NCBI RefSeq assembly: GCF_001942255.1
Contig: NZ_MKKC01000120.1
Coordinates: 110,805-174,804 of the forward strand
DNA length: 64,000 nt
Source: Nocardiopsis sp. CNR-923
GTDB taxonomy: Bacteria; Actinomycetota; Actinomycetes; Streptosporangiales; Streptosporangiaceae
Direction: 5' to 3'
Within the stretch, counting starts at the first letter, position 1. Each line of letters starts with the position of its first letter. The position numbers were made by a program, and so were the translations under genes. Positions 1 through 6,721 of the stretch are shown piece by piece. Under the pieces are notes generated by a model. That model was not told the DNA's origin and searched no databases. It saw only the letters and a list, made by a program, of their open reading frames with translations.

Positions 1-1416
1 CGATCGCCCTGGCCAACGGAACGGCGGGCAACGCCGTGGTGTTCGCCGGCGCACGGTGCTCGTGGCCCTGCTCGGACTCAACCTGACCGGGATCGCCTTC
101 CTGGGGATGATGGGGAACGTCGCCGCCGTCGCCGTCACCGTCGCGGTGCTCGTGGCGGTGACCCTCACTCCCGCGCTGCTGTCCCTGGTGGGTGAGCGCG
201 TCCTGTCCCGCCGGGAGCGGGCCGGGCGGGGATCGGACACCGCCCAGGCGGAAGACGACGCCCCCGTGCGCACCATGGGGACCCTGGGAGCCGTCGCCCG
301 GGTCGTGCTGGTGACCGCCGTGCTGGTGGTCGTCGCGGTGCCCGCCCTCGACCTGCGCATCGGGCTGCCGGACGGGTCGTCCGAGGCGGAGGACTCCACC
401 CAGTACCGCGCCTACTCCGCCGTGGAGGAGGCGTTCGGGGCGGGGGCCAACGGGCCGCTCGTCGTCGTGGCGGACCTGCCGGGGTCGGACTCGGAGGAGG
501 AGGCCGCCGGGCAGCAGCTGGAGGTCGCCGAGGCGATCGCCGAGCGGGACGCGGTGGAGTCGGTCGCGCCCATCGCCCTGTCGGACGACCGCAGCGTGGC
601 CGTGTTCCAGGTCGTGCCGGAGGAGGGGCCGTCCAGTGAGTCGACCGAGGCGCTCGTCCACGAGCTGCGCGGGCTGGACCCGTTCGACGACGGCGCAGAG
701 CTGGGCGTGGCCGGAACGGCCAGCGGCAACATCGACGTCTCCGACAAGCTCAGCGACGCCCTGCCCGGCTACCTGGCGGTGGTCGTGGGGTTCTCGCTGG
801 TCATCCTGCTCGTGGTGTTCCGCTCGCTCCTGGTGCCGGTCGTGGCCACGCTCGGGTTCGTGCTGTCCTTCGCCGCCGCGCTCGGCGGTGTGGTGGCCAT
901 CTACCAGTGGGGCTGGCTCAGCGCCGTGTTCGGCGTCGGGTCCCCCGGCCCGGTGTTGAGCTTCCTGCCGACGATCATGGTCGGCATCCTGTTCGGACTG
1001 GCGATGGACTACATGCTGTTCCTGGGTTCAGGCATGCGCGAGGCGTACGTCCACGGGGCTTCGGCACGCGTGGCCGTCCGCAAGGGGTTGGTCGCCGGGC
1101 GCGCGGTGGTCACCGCGGCCGCGGTCATCATGATCTCGGTGTTCGCGGGGTTCATCTTCGCCCACAGCGCCATGATCAGGCCCGTGGCTTCGCCCTGGCG
1201 TTCGGCGTGCTGGTGGACGCGTTCGCGGTGCGGTTGACGCTGATCCCCGCGCTGCTGCACCTGGCCGGCGACAAGGCCTGGTGGCTGCCGCGGTGGCTGG
1301 ACCGGATCCTTCCGGACGTCGACGTGGAGGGGGCCCGCCTGGAGCGGGTGCACACCCCGGCCTCCGGACGGGACGAGGACAGCACCGAGCCGCTCGGAAC
1401 CACGGTCGGCTCGTAA
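1..1416 (+). CDS. MMPL/RND-family transporter, C-terminal part (5' end outside window, frame breaks)
   Basis: Membrane transporter of the MMPL/RND superfamily, usually an exporter of lipids or small hydrophobic molecules. Only about 470 of the usual 700 or more residues are present because the gene begins before the window. Visible are a membrane segment ending NLTGIAFLGMMGNVAAV, a second near VARVVLVTAVLVVV, a soluble porter-type domain of about 130 residues, and a late membrane bundle with the conserved LAMDYMLFLGSGMRE stretch. The reading frame changes near base 52 (IALANGTAGNAVVFAG, then TVLVALLGL) and again near 1197 (HSAMIRPV, then GFALAFGVLVDAFAVRLTL). Each is repaired by one added base. 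Substrate cannot be inferred; the family assignment is firm. Confidence 0.85.
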
Positions 1417-1430
1417 CCCGCCAGGAACAC

Positions 1431-1473
1431 CGCCCCCGTCGGCGCGGCCGTCACGGTCGCACCGGCGGGGGCG
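1431..1473 (+). terminator. Candidate terminator after the MMPL gene
   Basis: CGCCCCCG (1431-1438) pairs with CGGGGGCG (1466-1473), 15 bases after the MMPL stop codon. No U-tract follows, as is usual in GC-rich actinomycetes. It could serve either strand, since the peptide-precursor operon runs towards it from the right. Confidence 0.4.
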
Positions 1474-1537
1474 TGTCCGTGTCGACCTCCGGGGCGCCTC
1501 GAACCGCGCCCGACGTCCGACCGCCGCGAGCTAAGGA

Positions 1538-1672
1538 ATGACCATGGGTGAGCCCCCGCGCACCGTCGACGACAACAGCGACCAGCCGCCGCGGATCTCC
1601 GGGCGCACGGCGGTGACGACCACGGTCGCACTGCTGGCCGGGGCGGCCGTGCCACTGCGGACGCCCCGGTGA
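1538..1672 (+). CDS. Possible 44-residue peptide, antisense-side neighbour of the precursor gene
   Basis: A short reading frame with a good ribosome site (AAGGAATG context) reads MTMGEPPRTVDDNSDQPPRI, then a hydrophobic run TAVTTTVALLAGAAVPL, then a stop. It could be a small membrane or exported peptide, or the beginning of a longer exported protein that has lost its frame, since one added base near the end would extend it. It converges on the lasso-precursor gene, whose stop is only a few bases away. No family recognised; it may be a chance frame. Confidence 0.2.
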   Translation: MTMGEPPRTVDDNSDQPPRISGRTAVTTTVALLAGAAVPLRTPR

Positions 1673-1680
1673 GCAGACGG

Positions 1681-1787
1681 CTAGCAGTAGACTGGCGCTT
1701 GTCCTCGTTGTCGTCCGAGCCCTCGCCGAGGGTCAGGTCGGCGACGTCGCCGAGCATGATCTCTTCACCTTCGGTGCGGTCGTCCAT
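1681..1787 (-). CDS. Orphan lasso-peptide precursor, albusnodin-like (one base missing in core)
   Basis: A strong ribosome site (AGAAAGGAAG) lies 4 bases before ATG 1787. The 20-residue leader ends LGDVADLTL and is followed by the proposed core GEGSDDNEDKRQSYC. Thr at -2 and Gly at +1 are the classic lasso cleavage signature, and Asp9 or Glu8 can close the isopeptide ring. The E8-D9-K10-R11 block matches, from memory, the core of albusnodin, the lasso peptide acetylated on Lys10, which also ends in aromatic-(x)-Cys. As printed, the frame stays open after Ser33. Adding one base in that Ser codon (1690) gives Ser-Tyr-Cys-TAG, and the same one-base loss recurs across this window. No cyclase, leader peptidase or RRE gene is in the window, so maturation would have to come from elsewhere. 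Confidence 0.6.
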
Positions 1788-1846
1788 CAGCTTCCTTTCT
1801 GTTGAGGGTGAGCGTGCCTTCCTCTGATTCACGGAGATGGTCGGAG

Positions 1847-2091
1847 TCACGTTGTGACGCGGAGGGTGTCGACGAGGCGGGCGATGTCGGCAGTTTCCTT
1901 GTCGGCGTCGATGGTCGGGGCGAGCCGGTGGACCTCGTGGCGAGCTGGCCCAGGGTGTCCGCCATCAGCGTCAGCTCGGTGGTCGTGTGCGGGTCCCGGT
2001 CGGTGGTGATCCAGGAGTGCTCCGTGCACCGGATCCAGTACCGGTTCCCGTACTCGGCCCGGAGGCAGGCGAGGTCGGTCTTCGCGCTCAT
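1847..2091 (-). CDS. Small XRE-linked hypothetical protein (about 82 aa, frame break)
   Basis: It starts at ATG 2091, overlapping the stop of the preceding small gene by ATGA, so translation is probably coupled. The first part reads MSAKTDLACLRAEYGNRYW and continues to DTLGQLA. It then continues in the next frame as HEVHRLAPTIDADKETADIA and ends DTLRVTT; one missing base near 1941 explains the change. Family function is unknown. Proteins of this size commonly sit next to XRE regulators in actinomycetes. It is followed after 59 bases by the lasso-type precursor on the same strand, which suggests one transcript. Confidence 0.6.
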
Positions 2092-2276
2092 GACGCCACC
2101 CGCAGCGCTTCGGCGAGCCTCATCCGGAGTTCGGTGAGAGAGGTGGCGGTCAGGCCGACCAGTCCGTCGCGGCCGTCGACGCGCAGGGCTCGCCAGGAGC
2201 CGTTGGCCTCCCACGCCGTCCACCCCGGGAAGTCCCGGTGGAATGCGGCGATGCGGGGGTCGTGCTCGTCAGCCAT
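2088..2276 (-). CDS. Small XRE-linked hypothetical protein (62 aa)
   Basis: Reads MADEHDPRIAAFHRDFPGWT and ends in LTELRMRLAEALRVAS. The Trp-rich centre (GWTAWEANGSWRALR) is typical of short actinomycete proteins encoded beside XRE/DUF397-type regulators, whose function is not established. ATG 2276 is chosen by resemblance to that group; an upstream ATG at 2315 or GTG at 2324 is possible. It lies downstream of the XRE gene and of a perfect palindrome at 2364-2400, and its stop overlaps the start of the next small gene. Confidence 0.55.
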   Translation of the reverse strand: MADEHDPRIAAFHRDFPGWTAWEANGSWRALRVDGRDGLVGLTATSLTELRMRLAEALRVAS

Positions 2277-2363
2277 CCGTGGCGTGTCGCGCGGGTCCAC
2301 GCGTGGACAGGTCATCGGCCTCACCTCGCGATGTCGGGGTGAGGGTTACGCTACGGAGCGCAC

Positions 2364-2400
2364 AGGAGGCTGGTGTCCCAACTTGGGACACCAGCCTCCT
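2364..2400. promoter_or_regulatory. 18-bp perfect inverted repeat between XRE gene and small-gene operon
   Basis: AGGAGGCTGGTGTCCCAA and its exact complement flank a single C. The repeat starts 10 bases beyond the XRE stop and ends about 90 bases before the next gene. On the minus strand a TAGCGT box follows it at about -10 distance, so the palindrome would cover the -35 region of a promoter for the small genes and the precursor. It can be read as an operator for the XRE protein or as a terminator of its gene. Absence of a T-run favours the operator. Confidence 0.55.
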
Positions 2401-2409
2401 TGACGTGGA

Positions 2410-3615
2410 TCAGCTGATCTGCATTCGAAGTGCCAACCCGCGCAGTGGCTCAGGGATTGTCCGATGGTGGTCGACGAGGTGAGCGGTGACACTTCGCGCT
2501 GACGGGTGGTAGCGGGTCATCTGCGGGGCGGCCTTCTCCGCCTTGAGCAGGTTCTCCAGGGCTTTCTCCATTCGCTCCAGCTCCACGTGGGCGCGCGCCA
2601 TGTCGATGCTGTGATGGGCGCGCCGTTCGGCTGGGAGCGAGGCGAGTGTCTGCCCGGGGATCTGGGAGTCGCGGCGGAGCGCTTCGTCGTAGTCGCCCAT
2701 CTCCACGGCGACGGCTGCCCCGTGGATCATCACGTTGGCGGGGTTGAACTGGAGCGCGTACCAGTCCTGGCAACGTTCGGGCAGTTGACGGGCGGCGTCG
2801 ACGGCTCGCTCGTGGTGGTCCCACGCTTCGGTCTCGGTGGTATCGCCGGTTTGGGTGCCCCGTGCGGACAGCACAGCCGAACGGAGCTGGAGAGCGCCGT
2901 GGACGGCCAACGCCTGGGGAGTGTCCCGGTCGACTCGGGTCGCGGCGGCGCGCACCAGGTTGAGCCCGGCGACCCAGGACCCGTAGAGCATCATCATGAG
3001 CGCTCGGCTGAGTTGGGCGAGTGCGGGCAGGTTGGGGTCGTCGCCGCGTGCCGCTGACGCGGAGGCGTCCTTGATCGCGGAGTTGGCGAGGTCGGTGTAC
3101 CCCAACCGGCGCGAGAGGGTGACGGCGAGGGCTTGTGCGGCGTTGACATGACGCCAGACGCGGGGGTCGTCAGTGGTGTGGGCGTGGAAGGCGAGTTCGG
3201 TGAGGACGGCCGGGAGTGACGCGCCGACCTGGAGATGTCGAGCATCTTTCGAGGCCAGCCGGAGCCGTGCGATCTCCCGGGCGAGTTCGGCGATGGGTCG
3301 GGGCGCCATTCCGAGGTCGGGGGGGACGTCGATGGTGTCAAGGGCGCGACGTACTTCGGGGATGGTGGCGTGCACCCGGTCGGTGGCGGTGGAGTCGCCC
3401 CGGTACGGTTGCCCGCTGATCTCGGTGGGGTCGACATTGAGGGCGGTGGAGACGGCGGCGACGAATGCCGGGGTGGCCACACGGTCTCCTGTTTCGACTT
3501 TGGCGATGAGACCTCGGGACATGTGAGCGCGTCCGGCGAGTCCGTGTTGGGTGAGTCCTCGCAGTTTGCGGAGGCGCGCTACTCGTTGTCCGGTGGTCTC
3601 AGTGTCCTGGGACAT
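2410..3615 (-). CDS. XRE-family regulator with TPR-like C-terminal region
   Basis: DNA-binding regulator of 401 residues. Residues about 10-65 form a Cro/C1-type helix-turn-helix (RVARLRKLRGLTQHGLAGRA, then SRGLIAKVETGDRVATPAFV). The rest is alpha-helical with paired helices resembling tetratricopeptide repeats (for example DYDEALRRDS, MEKALENLLKAEKAAPQMTR), a layout found in actinomycete regulators that control adjacent small-protein operons and some natural-product genes. ATG 3615 is preferred to the upstream GTG 3627. The gene lies 62 bases after the flavoprotein gene and just before the palindrome and the small-gene/precursor operon, all on one strand. Ligand unknown. Confidence 0.8.
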   Translation of the reverse strand: MSQDTETTGQRVARLRKLRGLTQHGLAGRAHMSRGLIAKVETGDRVATPAFVAAVSTALNVDPTEISGQPYRGDSTATDRVHATIPEVRRALDTIDVPPDLGMAPRPIAELAREIARLRLASKDARHLQVGASLPAVLTELAFHAHTTDDPRVWRHVNAAQALAVTLSRRLGYTDLANSAIKDASASAARGDDPNLPALAQLSRALMMMLYGSWVAGLNLVRAAATRVDRDTPQALAVHGALQLRSAVLSARGTQTGDTTETEAWDHHERAVDAARQLPERCQDWYALQFNPANVMIHGAAVAVEMGDYDEALRRDSQIPGQTLASLPAERRAHHSIDMARAHVELERMEKALENLLKAEKAAPQMTRYHPSARSVTAHLVDHHRTIPEPLRGLALRMQIS

Positions 3616-3677
3616 ATTGCGCCCCACCCTTTCCTGTCGTGTCGCTGATTCCAGGTTAGGGCGGAGCCTTTCTCGTG

Positions 3678-4223
3678 TCAGGAGTACGGTCGTTCGGGGG
3701 ACTTGGCGGAGTGCCGGTTATGCGTGGTTTTCGCCAGCTCGTCCAGGACTTCGTGCCACTGGGCAAGCCGACGCGCCGGGTCGTACAGGATGTTGACGCA
3801 CGGGATTTCCTCCAGTTCGTGGAGGCTACGACCGAACGCCGGGTGCCGGGCGAGGGGTTGTCCGGTCTTGGGCACGATCACGGTGGGTACATCTCGGCCG
3901 ATCATTTCGCAGAGCAATGCGACCGCGAAGGTGTCGGCGAGCCCCAGCGCGGTCCGATTGGTGCTGTTGAACGACCACGGGCACGCCAGCATCGCGTCGG
4001 GGGGCGGCAGCGACGCGCCGGTTCCGGGAAGTCGGAAATCGACTCGAACCGGTTCCCCTGTCAGCGCTTCGATCGCCTGGATGTCGTGGAAGCGGGCTCC
4101 GGTCGGGGTTGACACGACGGTGACGTCCCAGTCATTGGCGATGAGCAGCCGAACCAGATCCGGGACGGTTTCGGCGTCGGTGGTGGGAGCGCCCGAGACG
4201 ACCAGGTAGAGGGTTTTCGCCAT
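3678..4223 (-). CDS. Flavoprotein of the HFCD (PPC-decarboxylase/EpiD-like) superfamily
   Basis: 181-residue protein of the homo-oligomeric flavin-containing cysteine decarboxylase fold (flavoprotein family). It begins with a beta strand and loop TLYLVVSGAPTTDA and has the FMN-binding core ACPWSFNSTNRTALGLADTF, then VPTVIVPKTGQPLARHPAF. Relatives decarboxylate cysteine-containing substrates, such as phosphopantothenoylcysteine or the C-terminal Cys of lanthipeptides (EpiD), but many actinomycete members beside XRE genes have no assigned reaction. It is first in the minus-strand row flavoprotein, XRE, two small genes, precursor. The predicted precursor ends in Cys, so decarboxylation is a testable idea, not a demonstrated role. 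Confidence 0.75.
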   Translation of the reverse strand: MAKTLYLVVSGAPTTDAETVPDLVRLLIANDWDVTVVSTPTGARFHDIQAIEALTGEPVRVDFRLPGTGASLPPPDAMLACPWSFNSTNRTALGLADTFAVALLCEMIGRDVPTVIVPKTGQPLARHPAFGRSLHELEEIPCVNILYDPARRLAQWHEVLDELAKTTHNRHSAKSPERPYS

Positions 4224-4410
4224 GTGCGAAGTGTAGGCGTCGGGATTCCGGCGCCTGGAGGGCGCACCGAAGGCGAAGGGACCCCGGTGACGTCGGAGGG
4301 GTGAGGCATCGCGCCGACGACCACCGTCGCCTCCGCCTCGCCCGCGCCGGGGAGGGCGTCTCCCTCGGCGGCGCGGTGGCCGAGTACGAGGCGAAGGAAT
4401 CGCCGGAGTC

Positions 4411-4677
4411 GGTGTCCGCGACGGTCATTCCACTGCCTTCCGGCCAGGGAAAGGGCGCGGCCGCGTCGAGATCGAGGGATCGGGACGTCGCCTCCGACCA
4501 CCCTTCGCGCAGGTCGCGGAGCCAGGCCACGGACTTGTCCGGGCCGGGCCAGCGGACCTCGTCCCGCTCCCTGGGGGTGCGCCCGGCCAGGTGGTCCTGG
4601 GTGACACCCCACCACCAGCCGATGTGCCAGGAGAGCCAGGCGATGGTCGGCACGGGCACGGGCCCGGCTTCCAGTGG
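4411..4677 (-). pseudogene. DinB-like protein remnant
   Basis: About 88 residues resemble the middle of actinomycete DinB/YfiT-superfamily proteins: PVPTIAWLSWHIGWWWGVTQ, then RWPGPDKSVAWLRDLREGWS and GMTVADT. The first 60 or more residues of the family and the C-terminal helices are not found in any frame nearby, so this is a truncated copy rather than a gene with one missing base. The rest of 4224-4978 holds no other gene I can support, apart from a hairpin at 4906-4937. Confidence 0.4.
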
Positions 4678-4905
4678 TTTTCCGGTCCGTGGTCGTCTCT
4701 GCGGGGTTATTAATCCTTTCAATTCGGGCGAAGGGGATAGTTCCGGCGGGGTGGAGAAATGAGCGCATCCATTTCTGGTATGTGCTCTGAACTGGGCTGA
4801 TGCGGGGAAGAGTGAAGTTCTTCGGGGCCAGTTCGCAGAAAGGTGAGCCTCCGCTCGCCGCGTGCCCTAGTCTTCTCTCCAAACCCACAACTCCATACGT
4901 CGAAA

Positions 4906-4937
4906 GACCCCGCGGCGGTAGCAAACCGTCCGGGGTC
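4906..4937. other. Strong hairpin in the leader of the 4979 gene
   Basis: GACCCCG (4906-4912) pairs with CGGGGTC (4931-4937). After one bulged base the pairing continues GGCGGT/ACCGTC around an AGCAA loop, about 13 pairs in all. It ends 41 bases before ATG 4979, so it may be a terminator of the upstream region or an attenuator. Confidence 0.4.
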
Positions 4938-4978
4938 GTGGTCAGCAAGCACGTACCTTCAAGAACAGGATTGCCGAC

Positions 4979-5503
4979 ATGGCTCAGTCTAGCCGTGCGG
5001 GCCTCAGGTCTGCCCTGGAGACCCTCAAGACCCTCCTCGCCCCCGCGTCCGGCCGCCACTCGGCCCGCCGTCGCCGCTCCACCCGCGTCCGCCGCTACGC
5101 CCCGCTTCCGGCTCCCGAGCAGGCCACCGCTCCGCCCGAGCTTCCGGAACCGCCCGTTCCCGGATCCCGCCCCGCCCCGCCCAGCGTTCACGTGCGCGCC
5201 GACAGGGTCGCGCTCGTGCGCCCCTACTACGTCGCCTTCGAGCGCGAACTCGCCTACACGCGGGCCCACCCCGCCCGCCGCCTGCGCGCCCGCACCACCC
5301 GGCCGACCGTCGCCGTCGCGCCCGCCACCAAACGCGCGAACGCCTACACACTCAGGCACGCGGCCCCGCGGGTCCCCGTCCCGCGACCGGCCCCGGACAG
5401 CGACCTGCTCGCGGCCCCGGCGCCGCGCGCGCCCGGTGAGTTCGACGAACTCGCCTCCCTCGTGCGCACCTGGCACGCCCAGCGCGGCGAGGTGGTCGCA
5501 TGA
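4979..5503 (+). CDS. Hypothetical basic, proline-rich protein (174 aa)
   Basis: Not recognised. The N-terminal 40 residues are strongly basic (SGRHSARRRRSTRVRRYAPL), followed by a proline-rich linker and a region VHVRADRVALVRPYYVAFER that could be a short folded segment. The C-terminus (FDELASLVRTWHAQRGEVVA) is a probable helix. No signal peptide or membrane segment. Its stop overlaps the start of the ATPase-like gene (ATGA at 5500-5503), which implies coupled translation and a functional pair. The long leader contains a strong hairpin. Confidence 0.6.
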   Translation: MAQSSRAGLRSALETLKTLLAPASGRHSARRRRSTRVRRYAPLPAPEQATAPPELPEPPVPGSRPAPPSVHVRADRVALVRPYYVAFERELAYTRAHPARRLRARTTRPTVAVAPATKRANAYTLRHAAPRVPVPRPAPDSDLLAAPAPRAPGEFDELASLVRTWHAQRGEVVA

Positions 5504-5880
5504 CCACGCCACTCGTCAGGGAGCCACGGCCGATCGTGTTCTGGGAGTCCCGCGTCTACACCGGCGAACTCTCCGAACTCGCCCGGGTCCGCAACGACCT
5601 CGCCCGCGACCTGACCGGGTTCGCCCCCGATCTGGTCGACGCCCTCCAACTGTGTGCCAGCGAGCCGCACGCCAACTGCGCCAAGTACACCGACCCGGAC
5701 CGGCTGTACGGCGAGGTCATCCGGGGCCTGTCCATGCCGGACGAGCGCACGTTGCGGCTCTCGTTGAGCGACTCGGGCGGTGGAGGTGGAACCCCGCGCA
5801 TCCCCACTGAACGGAGCGAGGCGGACTGGGGCTGGGCCGAGGGGCAACGCGGACTGCGCCTCTTCGTCTTCACGGACTGA
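5500..5880 (+). CDS. RsbW-like GHKL ATPase, divergent
   Basis: 126 residues with the outline of the anti-sigma-factor kinase/HATPase_c_2 family: helix LARVRNDLARDL, an N-box-like segment CASEPHANCAKYTD in place of SELVTNAVRH, a G1-like box LSLSDSGGGGGTP, and a terminal RGLRLF that matches the GxGL motif. Several ATP-contact positions are atypical, so ATP binding is uncertain. Family members bind ATP and regulate sigma factors or partner proteins. Here the partner is probably the 174-residue product of the overlapping upstream gene. Confidence 0.6.
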   Translation: MTTPLVREPRPIVFWESRVYTGELSELARVRNDLARDLTGFAPDLVDALQLCASEPHANCAKYTDPDRLYGEVIRGLSMPDERTLRLSLSDSGGGGGTPRIPTERSEADWGWAEGQRGLRLFVFTD

Positions 5881-5926
5881 CCACCCGTGCGGGGCGGCGG
5901 ACCCCCGCCCCGCACGGCGCCGGGCC

Positions 5927-6721
5927 TCAGTCCCCGTCGGCGGGGCGCCGGGTGTTCGGCACGATCGGGGTGTCCTTGGGGCGCACGCCGATCTTCGATC
6001 CGAGCCAGACGAGCGGGTCGTACTTGCGGTCCACCACGCGCTCCTTGAGCGGGATCAGCGCGTTGTCGGTGATGTGGATGCCCTCCGGGCACACCTCCGT
6101 GCAGCACTTGGTGATGTTGCAGTACCCCATCCCGAAGTCGTCCTGCGCGATCCTGCGCCGGTCGGCGGTGTCCTCCGGGTGCATCTCCAGTTCGGCGACG
6201 CGCATGAGGAACCGCGGTCCCGAGAAGTGCTCCTTGTTCTCCTCGTGGTCACGGATCACGTGGCACACGTTGTTGCACAGGAAGCACTCGATGCACTTGC
6301 GGAACTCCTGCGACCGCTCCACGTCCACCTGAGCCATGCGGAAGTCACCGGGGCGGGTGGCGGGATCGGGGGTGAAGGACGGGATCTCCATCGCCTTGCG
6401 GTAGTTGAACCCCACGTCGCACACCAGGTCCCGGACCACGGGGAAGGTGCTCATCGGCGTCACGGTGACGACCTCGTCGGGCTCGAACACGCTCATCCGG
6501 GTCATGCACGAGAGCCGGGGTCTGCCGTTGATCTCCACCGAACACGACCCGCACTTGCCCGCCTTGCAGTTCCATCGCACCGCGAGGTCGGGCGCCTGCG
6601 TGGCCTGCAGGCGGTGCAGTACGTCCAGTACGACCTCGCCCTCGTGGACCTCCACCGTGTACTCGGTCAGCCGTCCCCCGTCACCGGAACCGCGCCACAC
6701 CCGGAACCTGCGCTCGCTCAT
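5927..6721 (-). CDS. sdhB: Succinate dehydrogenase/fumarate reductase iron-sulfur subunit, Sdh1-type
   Basis: 264-residue electron-transfer subunit between the flavoprotein and the membrane anchor. The [2Fe-2S] ligands are in NCKAGKCGSCSVEINGRPRL followed by SC. The C-terminal clusters are ligated by CIECFLCNNVCHV and CNITKCCTEVCPEG. The sequence follows the mycobacterial Sdh1 type (Rv0247c-like, from memory), distinct from the second complex at 11-14.4 kb. ATG 6721 overlaps the sdhA stop by ATGA. It is last in the anchor-sdhA-sdhB operon. Confidence 0.93.
   Translation of the reverse strand: MSERRFRVWRGSGDGGRLTEYTVEVHEGEVVLDVLHRLQATQAPDLAVRWNCKAGKCGSCSVEINGRPRLSCMTRMSVFEPDEVVTVTPMSTFPVVRDLVCDVGFNYRKAMEIPSFTPDPATRPGDFRMAQVDVERSQEFRKCIECFLCNNVCHVIRDHEENKEHFSGPRFLMRVAELEMHPEDTADRRRIAQDDFGMGYCNITKCCTEVCPEGIHITDNALIPLKERVVDRKYDPLVWLGSKIGVRPKDTPIVPNTRRPADGD

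Noticed and set aside
1176..1850. 224-residue minus-strand frame containing the lasso-type precursor
   Set aside because: The precursor lacks a stop only because of a missing base; the sequence after Ser33 is Arg/Pro-rich nonsense opposite the MMPL gene.
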